From the NCBI GenBank assembly GCA_013202335.1, contig JABMQR010000011.1:1-38085 (forward strand): DNA of 38,085 nucleotides, written 5' to 3'. The number at the start of each line of letters is the position of its first letter. Position 1 is the first letter of the stretch. This DNA is from Bacteroidota bacterium. Its GTDB lineage: Bacteria; Spirochaetota; Spirochaetia; JABMQR01. A program made the position numbers and the translations under genes. Shown in pieces: positions 24,722 through 32,221 of this stretch. The notes under the pieces are model-generated. The model did not search any database. It saw only the letters and a list, made by a program, of their open reading frames with translations, and had not been told where the DNA came from.

Positions 24722-25891
24722 TTATTCGAGTTTATCTCCAAACATCAGAGAACAGAGAACAAGAATCCCATTCATAATTGAATCATCATTAAAATTGAAC
24801 GTACTTGAATGAATTGGGGCACAATCTTCCCCTGTCCCAAGCCAGAACATACACCCGGGTACTCTGTCCAGATAAAAAGCAAAATCCTCAGCTCCCATAG
24901 TATGGGTTTTAGCCGGTATATATGCTCCGTCCCCAAGTACCTTTCTCACTGCCTGATGAAGCACTTTTGTCTGATCAGGATCATTGATCACCGGAATATG
25001 GTACTTCCTGTCATACTCCAATGAGTATTCAACATTACAGGTCTCTGCCGATTTACGCAGCTCTTCCCGTATTGATGCCTCAATTGCATCACCGGTAATT
25101 GTATCGATATAACGGGTAGTTCCCTGAACTACTGCTTCAGAGGGGATCACATTGGAATTCATTCCACCCTGAACGGCGCAAACTGAAATTACGGCACCTG
25201 ATTCTTCCTTATATCTTTCATGCAGGCTCTGCAGCCGAAGTACCGTATCTGCTGCAGGCAGCAGTGGGTTGAGTCCTTTCTCCGGGGTTGCCCCATGGGT
25301 TCCTTTCCCCTTAAAAACTACTTTAAAAGAGTCTGCTGCAGCGAAAAGTATTCCACTTTTTGAAGATACAGCTCCTAAAGTCAACCCCGGCCAATTATGG
25401 AATCCATACACAGCAGACAATCCATCACATACGCCTTTCTCCACCAGCTCCGCCCCCATACAGGCCACCTCTTCTCCTGGTTGGAAAATAAACCGAATGG
25501 TGCTTGGGAGATGTTCCCGGAATGCCTGGGCAACCATTGCCGTTCCCATAAGAATACTCATATGTCCATCATGCCCGCACGCATGCATTATCCCGGAATG
25601 TTTAGACAAGTAAGGAATTTTGGAAGTTTCCAGAAGAGGAAGAGCATCCATGTCTGACCTGAATCCAATTACTTTCCCCGGATCTCCACCCGGTATCTCA
25701 AAAACCAGATCAGTTTTAATTTTCGGCTGCCAGTAGAGCGGATCCAGTTTATCCGCCTGCTGCTTAAGTATCTCCCGGGTTTTAAACTCCTCACCTGCCA
25801 ACTCCGGTACGGTATGCAGTTCGTGTCTCAACTCTCTGATTTTCGGCAATATTTCAACAATATAGGTACTTAGTTGTTCTCTTGTCAGCAT
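24722..25891 (-). CDS. M20 family metallo-amidohydrolase (N-acyl-amino-acid / hippurate / IAA-conjugate hydrolase type)
   Basis: This 389-residue zinc-dependent peptidase-like enzyme probably releases free amino acids from N-acyl conjugates. Motifs: RELRHELHTVPELAGEEF at the N-terminus, MHACGHDGHMSILMGTA (metal-binding Cys and His), FIFQPGEEVACMGAE (metal and catalytic Glu), YGFHNWPGL, and HTMGAEDFAFYL (C-terminal metal His). The dimerisation-domain segment AVQGGMNSNVIPSEA is in its usual place. There is no signal peptide, so it is cytoplasmic. The SD GGAG is 7 bases before the ATG. The stop of the upstream minus-strand gene lies 17 bases before this start, so they form a likely two-gene operon. 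Confidence 0.9.
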   Translation of the reverse strand: MLTREQLSTYIVEILPKIRELRHELHTVPELAGEEFKTREILKQQADKLDPLYWQPKIKTDLVFEIPGGDPGKVIGFRSDMDALPLLETSKIPYLSKHSGIMHACGHDGHMSILMGTAMVAQAFREHLPSTIRFIFQPGEEVACMGAELVEKGVCDGLSAVYGFHNWPGLTLGAVSSKSGILFAAADSFKVVFKGKGTHGATPEKGLNPLLPAADTVLRLQSLHERYKEESGAVISVCAVQGGMNSNVIPSEAVVQGTTRYIDTITGDAIEASIREELRKSAETCNVEYSLEYDRKYHIPVINDPDQTKVLHQAVRKVLGDGAYIPAKTHTMGAEDFAFYLDRVPGCMFWLGTGEDCAPIHSSTFNFNDDSIMNGILVLCSLMFGDKLE

Positions 25892-25908
25892 TTTTTTCTC
25901 CAGCTCAT

Positions 25909-26631
25909 TTATTTTACGATTTCAAGCAGTAATGATCTTTCCTGTTTCCCGGCTTCATGCACCACACCGATTTTTCTCAGAAACCAGGAAAGTTTTGCAG
26001 CCTGACCGGGTGTAATACCTGCACAGGCTATTAAGTCCTTATGGGTAAAACGCTCCGGGAGGTTCGCAGGTAACAATAATTTATACGATTCTTTCCCCTC
26101 AAATATTATAGTATCTATAACTTCCAAAAGTGTCCGTCCAAGTATGCTGATTCCCTTTCTCCGCCAGCTTCCTTCGCCATCATCAGCCCGCTCTTCCAGC
26201 ACCTTCACCATTACAATTTCTAAAATAAAATTTGGATGTAGAACCGTTTCCGGAATTCGCATCAATTCCACTCCGGCAGCTGCCGGGACCCCTTTGGCTG
26301 GTGATTTCCGTTCTCTGAGAATATTTTTTAGATCCTGATCATACAAACGGATTGTTTTCTCAACAGAAATCGGGTACACCACCCTCACACGATGATTGGA
26401 AAGCAGTTTATCCAGTTTTACCCTGATATTGGAAAAGTTCCCGGTTTGAATCTCTATCAATTCCAACGGTGTGACTACGTCGATTATATATCCATCAACA
26501 GACTCTTCAATCACTCCCTGAGTCTGCTCTGCATACATCTGTTTTAGAGATTCATGTAATGCTGTTTCCCGAAGCTGCCCAATCATTATAACACAAGCAT
26601 ACCAGAAATCTTTCGACAAATCCATTAGCAT
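25909..26631 (-). CDS. Uncharacterised protein: PD-(D/E)XK-like N-terminal domain plus C-terminal winged-helix-like region
   Basis: The product has 240 residues and no clear functional assignment. The N-terminal part has a helix RETALHESLKQMY, then DGYIIDVV and LELIEIQTGNF, a spacing of E...D...ExQ that mimics the catalytic core of PD-(D/E)XK nucleases with Gln replacing the last Lys. KLLSNHRVRVVYPI follows. The middle has GSWRRKGISILGRTLLEV. The C-terminal 50 residues (FTHKDLIACAGITPGQAAKLSWFLRKIGVV) look like a winged helix-turn-helix. I have an impression of related orphan proteins in other phyla but cannot verify it. The start is uncertain: conserved sequence begins near MIGQLRETALHES (ATG at 26586), and neither this nor 26631 has a good SD. 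It precedes the M20 gene. Confidence 0.6.
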   Translation of the reverse strand: MLMDLSKDFWYACVIMIGQLRETALHESLKQMYAEQTQGVIEESVDGYIIDVVTPLELIEIQTGNFSNIRVKLDKLLSNHRVRVVYPISVEKTIRLYDQDLKNILRERKSPAKGVPAAAGVELMRIPETVLHPNFILEIVMVKVLEERADDGEGSWRRKGISILGRTLLEVIDTIIFEGKESYKLLLPANLPERFTHKDLIACAGITPGQAAKLSWFLRKIGVVHEAGKQERSLLLEIVK

Positions 26632-26687
26632 GGATTTCTCTATATTGAGTCATTTTCTAATATTAACTATCAAAACATTTGAAAAAA

Positions 26688-27263
26688 TTACTCAGGTTGC
26701 TCTTCCTTAAAAGGTATAACTCCTATAGACAATGTCACAGAAGGTCCTATTTTGTCACCTTGAATTTTTACTACCTGTAGACTTGTTCTGATATTACCGT
26801 TATTGACATCCCATAGATAACCTTCAGATTGTATATTTCCAAAAATATTCTCTCCTGAAGTATTGAATGATCTTGATGCCTCAGAGAATAACTTAATTAA
26901 CTCTCCGATTAACTGTTTATATAAATTCTCTATATCATCATCTTGATTATTAAATGTAAACTTGATAATAGAAAGACGATTATTAGCAAACTCAAAAGTT
27001 GGTTTGCCTATGTAATTGAATAGTTCAAAATTCGTATCAATACTAAAAATAATCGTATGCTCATTGGGTTCGTGTAGGGGTTTTAACTTATATCCAATAA
27101 TTTTCTTTGCTTCATCAATATTACTATTCAGATATAAATTTCTATAACGAAATGCACCGTCATCACCCTTTAAGTCGTTTAAACTAATTTCTGTATTCAT
27201 ATTACTGCACGAAGAAAAAATCAATATCGATAGAATAATAGTTAGTCGTATCACATTTTTCAT
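26688..27263 (-). CDS. Putative lipoprotein of unknown function
   Basis: The product has 191 residues. A lipoprotein signal peptide is plain: positively charged start (MKNVIRL), hydrophobic core, and lipobox LIFSSC with Cys19, so it is expected to be membrane-anchored. The mature part has no family I recognise; it is rich in Asn and Ile with strands such as IKFTFNNQ and VTLSIGVIPF near the end. The SD AGGA is about 9 bases upstream. Base composition is visibly more AT-rich than the neighbouring genes, suggesting acquisition or relaxed constraint. The first 20 or so codons are overlapped in another frame by a 51-codon lipoprotein-like ORF with a stronger SD. Confidence 0.6.
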   Translation of the reverse strand: MKNVIRLTIILSILIFSSCSNMNTEISLNDLKGDDGAFRYRNLYLNSNIDEAKKIIGYKLKPLHEPNEHTIIFSIDTNFELFNYIGKPTFEFANNRLSIIKFTFNNQDDDIENLYKQLIGELIKLFSEASRSFNTSGENIFGNIQSEGYLWDVNNGNIRTSLQVVKIQGDKIGPSVTLSIGVIPFKEEQPE

Positions 27264-27357
27264 AATAAATATTCCTACTGTCTATTTCGGTTAACGAGCA
27301 ACTTAATAAAAATCCTAATACTAATAATACTAACACAATTCCTACAAGTTCTTTCAT
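27202..27357 (-). CDS. Small lipoprotein-like ORF (51 aa) overlapping the next lipoprotein
   Basis: This ORF has a very strong SD (AGGAGTT, about 7 bases before ATG 27357). It encodes MKELVGIVLVLLVLGFLLSC followed by SLTEIDSR, i.e. a charged start, hydrophobic core and a clean lipobox LLSC at residues 17-20, then about 30 residues to a TAA at 27204-27202. It overlaps the first codons of the lipoprotein gene at 27263 in a different frame. It may be a genuine mini-lipoprotein, a coupling leader for the downstream gene, or the start of a lipoprotein truncated by a rearrangement. The signal peptide plus SD make chance unlikely; function is unknown. Confidence 0.6.
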   Translation of the reverse strand: MKELVGIVLVLLVLGFLLSCSLTEIDSRNIYYEKCDTTNYYSIDIDFFFVQ

Positions 27358-27600
27358 TATAATAACTCCTATTTAATTAGATGTAAAATCTTTACTCACC
27401 TAAATACTTCTTTGCTTTCTCCTCCCTATCAGTTTATTAATAACATAGAATACTCTTTTGTATTTAGTGAATGCTTGGTAATATATACTTTCAGGAAAAT
27501 AGACTAAGTATTTCTCATTATTTTATTCGTTTCTTCGCATTATTTCCGGATGTAAATCTTCTCATGTAACCTCACTGCTATAAATGTGGTACTATACAGT

Positions 27601-28938
27601 ATGAAATATCAATTTTGCCATGTTCAAAGGTTGCCTCTACATATTTGCATCATATTTTTTCTTTTTATACTAATTGCTTCATGCGAAATTAAAATACAGG
27701 AGGGTGAGCTGTACCTTAACGAGCTTTATGCTGTTATTGAAACGGCAGCTGCTCAAAACCCTGATATTGCAAAGGTTGATACTGTAGGAAATGCAACAGG
27801 ATCCGGAGCCTACCCTATTAAACGCATCATCATAACCGGCTCCAGCCTGGGCAAGTGTGCGGTCACTGAAAAACCTCGTATTCTTATAACCGGGGCAACT
27901 CATGGAAATGAACAGATTTCAGCGGAAGTTGCAGTACGGCTGGCTGATTATTTGATAGAACAATATCAAACAGATACATACAATGATAACGATACAGCGG
28001 TAACAGCACTCCTGGAGACTTGTGAAATTCATATTGTTCCTGTTTTAAATCCCTGGGGAGTGGTGAATGATAGGAAGATAATTAATGGAGTGCCAATTAA
28101 TGGTCGAAAAACAGCCGATGGAGTTGATATTAACAGAGATTTTGGGAGCCCGGATCCTTCTTCGGACGAACCGTTATATAATACCGAATGGTTCCGTCCC
28201 TGGTATGGGGGGTTTACCGCAAAAGAGAGCAGAATCCTCCGGGATCTCTGTGAAAGAGAGCTCTATATGCTAAGCATCCAGGGCCATACCGGGGCTGAGA
28301 ATATCAACCTGCCGATGGATTATCTGGGATACGAGACTGAAGGAGAAGCAGGAAATACCGATTATTTAGATACCTATATTCCGATTTATCCGTTGATGGA
28401 AGAGTATGCAAAAGATTATGTAACAACTCTTAGAGCCCTCCCAGGGTTAAGTAAGTTTTATTATATTGAAGGTTATGACTGTTACGAAGTTGTCGGCTCC
28501 GTTACAGATTGGCATTTCGGAGCACTGGGTGCACCCGGCTATACCATTGAATATGACACCTATCAGGGACAGACTGGTGAAGGATATTCGGAAGCTGTCT
28601 GGATGGAACATAAAAATGCCCTGATTAACCTGCTTGGAATAACGACGCACAGAATCTCGGGCAGGGTAACAGCAGCCTCCGACAACAGTTCTGTTTCAGC
28701 ACTGATTACATTCCAGAGGTCAGCAGACCGTTCCAGAGCTCCTGGAGCTCCGACACCTATCACCCTTACAGTCCGATCTGATCCTGACACCGGATATTAT
28801 CATATCCTTATCCCTGATGGTGATTGGGATATGATGATAACAACAAGTGAATATAATCAATATACAGCGACCGTAATTAAATCCGGAAATGACCCGATTA
28901 TACAAAATATCAAACTTTCATCTCCTGCTAAATATTGA
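27601..28938 (+). CDS. M14 family zinc carboxypeptidase-like lipoprotein
   Basis: The product has about 445 residues. The signal peptide ends in lipobox LILIASC, so it is an anchored envelope protein. The peptidase domain shows ATHGNEQISAE (zinc His and Glu), VVNDRKIINGVP then GVDINRDFGSPD (substrate-binding Asn-Arg), LSIQGHTGAEN (third zinc ligand His) and GYTIEYDTY (catalytic Glu). The last 95 residues (HRISGRVTAASDNSSVSALI ... GYYHILIPDGDWDM) form a carboxypeptidase-regulatory-like beta sandwich. This suggests cell-wall or peptide trimming outside the cytoplasm. The start is ambiguous: ATG 27601 gives a normal signal peptide; a GTG at 27586 is also open. Neither has an SD. A possible -10 is TATAAA at 27579. 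Confidence 0.82.
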   Translation: MKYQFCHVQRLPLHICIIFFLFILIASCEIKIQEGELYLNELYAVIETAAAQNPDIAKVDTVGNATGSGAYPIKRIIITGSSLGKCAVTEKPRILITGATHGNEQISAEVAVRLADYLIEQYQTDTYNDNDTAVTALLETCEIHIVPVLNPWGVVNDRKIINGVPINGRKTADGVDINRDFGSPDPSSDEPLYNTEWFRPWYGGFTAKESRILRDLCERELYMLSIQGHTGAENINLPMDYLGYETEGEAGNTDYLDTYIPIYPLMEEYAKDYVTTLRALPGLSKFYYIEGYDCYEVVGSVTDWHFGALGAPGYTIEYDTYQGQTGEGYSEAVWMEHKNALINLLGITTHRISGRVTAASDNSSVSALITFQRSADRSRAPGAPTPITLTVRSDPDTGYYHILIPDGDWDMMITTSEYNQYTATVIKSGNDPIIQNIKLSSPAKY

Positions 28939-29009
28939 ACATTCGTCACATTATCACTATGCTCACTTGTAGTGCCAGTTCCAGAAAGAGAAGAAAATGA
29001 GGAGTTTGT

Positions 29010-29552
29010 ATGCGAATCACCGGCGGTGTTTACCGTGGAAGAAGAATTACCTGTCCCCCGGGTATTATCCGTCCGGCAATGGATAAAATGCGGGAATCCC
29101 TTTTTTCCATCCTGGGAAACCTTGATGACCTCTCATTTCTAGACCTCTTTTCCGGATCCGGACTAGTAGGTATCGAGGCAGCGTCCCGCGGAGCAGATCC
29201 TGTGCATCTGGTTGAAATGGATTACGGGAAACGGGATACTATTTTACAAAATATTAGTTTTGTAGAGTCCGACATACAGCTTTTTCTTCAGCGGGCTCAA
29301 AAATATATTAAATCCTCAAAAAAGTCCTATGACATTGTCTATGCAGACCCTCCATTCCCTATGGCCGGCAAACAGCCATTCACCGAAGCTGTCAGCAAAT
29401 CCGGAATTGTTAAGGCTGATGGAATATTTATCATTCACTATCCTTCCGAAGAGAAATGGGAGGAACAAATAGGTCTTTTCACTTGCTATGACAAACGTAC
29501 TTACGGCCGTTCGATTCTCCGCTTTTTCCGCTACACAGAGGACCCTGCATGA
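29010..29552 (+). CDS. rsmD: 16S rRNA (guanine966-N2)-methyltransferase
   Basis: This 180-residue SAM-dependent methyltransferase modifies G966 of 16S rRNA. It starts MRITGGVYRGRRI and continues RPAMDKMRESLFSIL, the RsmD N-terminal signature. The SAM-binding motif LDLFSGSGLVGIEAASRGA and the catalytic DPPF motif (VYADPPFPM) are intact. Length matches the family. The SD GAGGAG is well spaced. The stop codon overlaps the next start as ATGA (29549-29552), so the thioesterase is translationally coupled. Confidence 0.93.
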   Translation: MRITGGVYRGRRITCPPGIIRPAMDKMRESLFSILGNLDDLSFLDLFSGSGLVGIEAASRGADPVHLVEMDYGKRDTILQNISFVESDIQLFLQRAQKYIKSSKKSYDIVYADPPFPMAGKQPFTEAVSKSGIVKADGIFIIHYPSEEKWEEQIGLFTCYDKRTYGRSILRFFRYTEDPA

Positions 29553-30334
29553 AAATTCACGACAACATCTATTCAAATACCTATCAGCTGCACACCTATC
29601 TGGCTGACCCGTTTCTCACTGCCAATCTTCCTTTCTACTGCAGAACGGTGCAGGAAGGCGCTGCATCACATGCAATGCATGCGGGCTGTTCAAATACCGA
29701 ACTTCATGCAATGGGAAAAACCTGGGTGCTTTCCAGATTCAAGCTCACCATAAAAAAATATGTTACATGGCCCTCTTCAGTCATCCTTAAAACCTGGATT
29801 AATTCTCCGTTCCGTTTTTTCGCACCCCGTGAAGCACAGGGAACAGATGAAGAAGGAAATGAGCTTTTCAGATCAATGGCTTACTGGGTTCTTTTGGATC
29901 TTGAAAAACGAAGACCGGAAAAACCCGGAATGATCCATCAATTCATCAGTATGTCTGAGGATCGCTCTCTCTGGACCAAAACAACTCTGGCAAAACTTCC
30001 CGCCGGCCAGGATATTGAAGCATCAACCGTATATACGCCTCAGCTTATGTACCGTGATATCGACAGCGTACGGCACATTAACAATATTTCCTATATAGAG
30101 TGGATTCTTGAATCCTTCTCTCTGGATTATAAAACTGATTTCAAGCCCTGTGAATTTGAGATAAATTTCCTGTCAGAAAGCTTTTTAGGGGATGAACTCA
30201 TGCTCTATACTAGGAAAGACCCCAGCGGACAGGATGGCTCCTGGCAACATACAGTAATAAAAATTCATGGTGATGTGCAAACTGAAGCCTGTCGGGCACG
30301 CAGTATCTGGAAAAAACGTGATACTCTGATTTAA
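29549..30334 (+). CDS. Acyl-ACP thioesterase (FatA/FatB-like, double hotdog)
   Basis: This 261-residue enzyme hydrolyses acyl-ACP to free fatty acid. It has two hotdog folds: the first carries HAMGKTWVLSRFKLTIKKY, and the second has YRDIDSVRHINNISYIEWILESF, the conserved D-x-N/S-x-H-x-N-N segment with the catalytic His/Asn and the following Glu, typical of plant-type and bacterial acyl-ACP thioesterases. FEINFLSES and GDELMLY fit the C-terminal hotdog. It overlaps rsmD by four bases. It could supply fatty acids for membrane turnover; chain-length preference cannot be read. Confidence 0.85.
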   Translation: MKIHDNIYSNTYQLHTYLADPFLTANLPFYCRTVQEGAASHAMHAGCSNTELHAMGKTWVLSRFKLTIKKYVTWPSSVILKTWINSPFRFFAPREAQGTDEEGNELFRSMAYWVLLDLEKRRPEKPGMIHQFISMSEDRSLWTKTTLAKLPAGQDIEASTVYTPQLMYRDIDSVRHINNISYIEWILESFSLDYKTDFKPCEFEINFLSESFLGDELMLYTRKDPSGQDGSWQHTVIKIHGDVQTEACRARSIWKKRDTLI

Positions 30335-30335
30335 A

Positions 30336-30449
30336 ATGCATCAGTTTAAAAAGAAATTACTCATTAAACTTCTCTTCTTAAATACTTTGATTTTCATCAA
30401 ATTCATATTTACATTCGCAGGATCAATTGCTACTATCGACCCATTATGA
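30336..30449 (+). CDS. 37-residue hydrophobic peptide ORF, ATGA-coupled to the Na/Pi transporter
   Basis: This ORF fills the entire gap between the thioesterase stop (30334) and the transporter start: ATG at 30336, TGA at 30447-30449 overlapping the ATG at 30446. It encodes MHQFKKKLLIKLL, a strongly hydrophobic stretch FLNTLIFIKFIFTFAG, and SIATIDPL, i.e. a positively charged start and a single membrane span or signal peptide. It has no clear SD, a point against it. The transporter also has no SD, which coupling through this ORF would explain. It may be a leader peptide or a small membrane protein; no homologue recognised. Confidence 0.45.
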   Translation: MHQFKKKLLIKLLFLNTLIFIKFIFTFAGSIATIDPL

Positions 30450-32125
30450 ATATTATTGGACAGTTATTAGAAATTGCAGGTAGTCTTGGTTTATTCCTGT
30501 TTGGAATGAAGATAATGAGCGAAGGAATTCAGAAAACTGCAGGGAACAGAATGAAAGCCATCCTGCGGTTTATGACTGGAAACCGATTTGCGGCAGTTTT
30601 TACCGGCGTGGCAATTACCGCAATTATTCAATCATCCTCCGCAACAACCGTTATGATTGTAAGTTTTGTTAATGCCGGGTTAATGAATTTAACTCAATCA
30701 ATCGGAGTTATACTCGGTGCAAATATTGGTACCACGGTTACCGGTTGGCTTGTTGCACTACTGGGATTTAAGATTAAGGTTTCAGCCCTTGCTATCCCGG
30801 CAATCGGCATTGGATTTCCCTTCCTTTTTATAAAAAAACTGAAACGCCAGGATATTGGCGAAATTCTTATTGGATTTGGTCTTCTCTTTCTGGGATTAAG
30901 CTTCCTGAAAGACTCAGTTCCTGATATCAGCCAGAATCCTGAAGCTCTCTACTTCCTGACACAATTCAGCAGCGGCGGCATTGGGTCAATCCTGCTCTTC
31001 CTTTTGGCAGGAACGCTTGTTACCATTATCGTTCAGTCATCTTCAGCAGCAATGGCAATAACATTAACAATGGCCTATCAGGGATGGATAAGTTATCCCG
31101 CAGCTGCCGCGTTGGTACTGGGCCAGAATATTGGAACAACTGTCACAGCCTACCTTGCTTCAATTGGAACCAACACGACTGCAAAACGGGCATCAAGAGC
31201 ACATATTCTATTCAACGTAATTGGTTCTTTGTGGGTGGTAATTCTGTTTAACCCATTCCTTCGTCTTGTGGATTTTATTGTCCCGGGTGATGTATATGGA
31301 GCAAACAGCGCCATTTTACTACCTGCACACCTTGCTATGTATCATACCGTATTCAATGTTATAAATACCGTACTGTTCATGCCGTTTATCCCGGCTTTTG
31401 CCAAACTTATTGAAAAATTCGTAAAAGGGAAGCAGCCGGAAGGTGCGGAAGAGGTGTATACCTTTACCTATATTTCATCTTCACTGCAGGATACTCCTGA
31501 ACTCTATTTGATTACTCTTCAGGATGAAATTTTCAAGATGGCTGAACTTATATCAAACATGTTTTCAAGATTTTCGATAGTTTTCAATAATCCTGATAAA
31601 AATCTGGGGTCTGAAGTTAAGGAACTGAAAACACTTGAGGAATTATCGGATCAGATGCAGCACGAATTATCAACCTTTATGGTTGAACTGGTAAAAGACA
31701 ATTTGAATCCGATTAGTGCACGAAATGTTAATGCCCAGGCCAGAATTGTGAATGAGTTAGAAAGCATCGGAGACAGCTGTTTTAGCCTCATTCTGCTGAC
31801 CGAACGGAAGTATAACAATGAAATTCAGTTTCCCAAAGAGGCATGGGAAGAGTTAAATGTCTATATGGAAAATGTTCAGCAATATATTGATTTTATCAAA
31901 GACCATCTTAACCGTCACATCAGTACTACTGATCTTAATAAGGCGATTGAGTATGAAAGAACTATTAATGATACCCGAAACCAGATGAGGGACAGAGCAC
32001 AAATTCGTCTTGGTGAAGGATCAAATGTAACGGCCGAACTTATGCTTCTTGATTTTACCCGGCACCTTGAACATATTGGTGATTACAGTATAAATATTGC
32101 TGAAGCACTGGTAAGTATTAATTAA
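30446..32125 (+). CDS. Na/Pi cotransporter family protein with C-terminal PhoU-like domain
   Basis: This 559-residue membrane protein probably performs sodium-coupled phosphate uptake or export. It has two inverted Na_Pi_cotrans repeats, each with the QSSS signature: IIQSSSATT near residue 60 and IVQSSSAAM near 195, plus GANIGTTVTGW and GQNIGTTVTAY. The N-terminus GLFLFGMKIMSEGIQK is diagnostic. From about residue 350 the protein is soluble and helical (LEELSDQMQHELS, NELESIGDSCFSLIL, HLEHIGDYSINIAEAL), a PhoU-like regulatory domain. There is no SD; the start overlaps the stop of a 37-codon ORF. A terminator follows at 32194-32221. Confidence 0.9.
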   Translation: MNIIGQLLEIAGSLGLFLFGMKIMSEGIQKTAGNRMKAILRFMTGNRFAAVFTGVAITAIIQSSSATTVMIVSFVNAGLMNLTQSIGVILGANIGTTVTGWLVALLGFKIKVSALAIPAIGIGFPFLFIKKLKRQDIGEILIGFGLLFLGLSFLKDSVPDISQNPEALYFLTQFSSGGIGSILLFLLAGTLVTIIVQSSSAAMAITLTMAYQGWISYPAAAALVLGQNIGTTVTAYLASIGTNTTAKRASRAHILFNVIGSLWVVILFNPFLRLVDFIVPGDVYGANSAILLPAHLAMYHTVFNVINTVLFMPFIPAFAKLIEKFVKGKQPEGAEEVYTFTYISSSLQDTPELYLITLQDEIFKMAELISNMFSRFSIVFNNPDKNLGSEVKELKTLEELSDQMQHELSTFMVELVKDNLNPISARNVNAQARIVNELESIGDSCFSLILLTERKYNNEIQFPKEAWEELNVYMENVQQYIDFIKDHLNRHISTTDLNKAIEYERTINDTRNQMRDRAQIRLGEGSNVTAELMLLDFTRHLEHIGDYSINIAEALVSIN

Positions 32126-32193
32126 GTGAGATAATTTCAAAAATCTAAAATTAAATCTATGATTTAATTCAATTTTCTAGAAATTGCCTACAG

Positions 32194-32221
32194 CAGCCGT
32201 CTCCATGACGGCTGTTTTTTT
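32194..32221 (+). terminator. Intrinsic terminator after the Na/Pi transporter
   Basis: CAGCCGTC (32194-32201), loop TCCAT, GACGGCTG (32207-32214) and seven T form a textbook rho-independent terminator. It abuts the argH stop codon on the other strand. An AT-rich inverted repeat ATTAAATC/GATTTAAT (just upstream) may add stability. Confidence 0.92.

Noticed and set aside
27471..27569. 32-codon plus-strand ORF before the M14 gene
   Set aside because: No SD, no recognisable signal or domain; likely chance.
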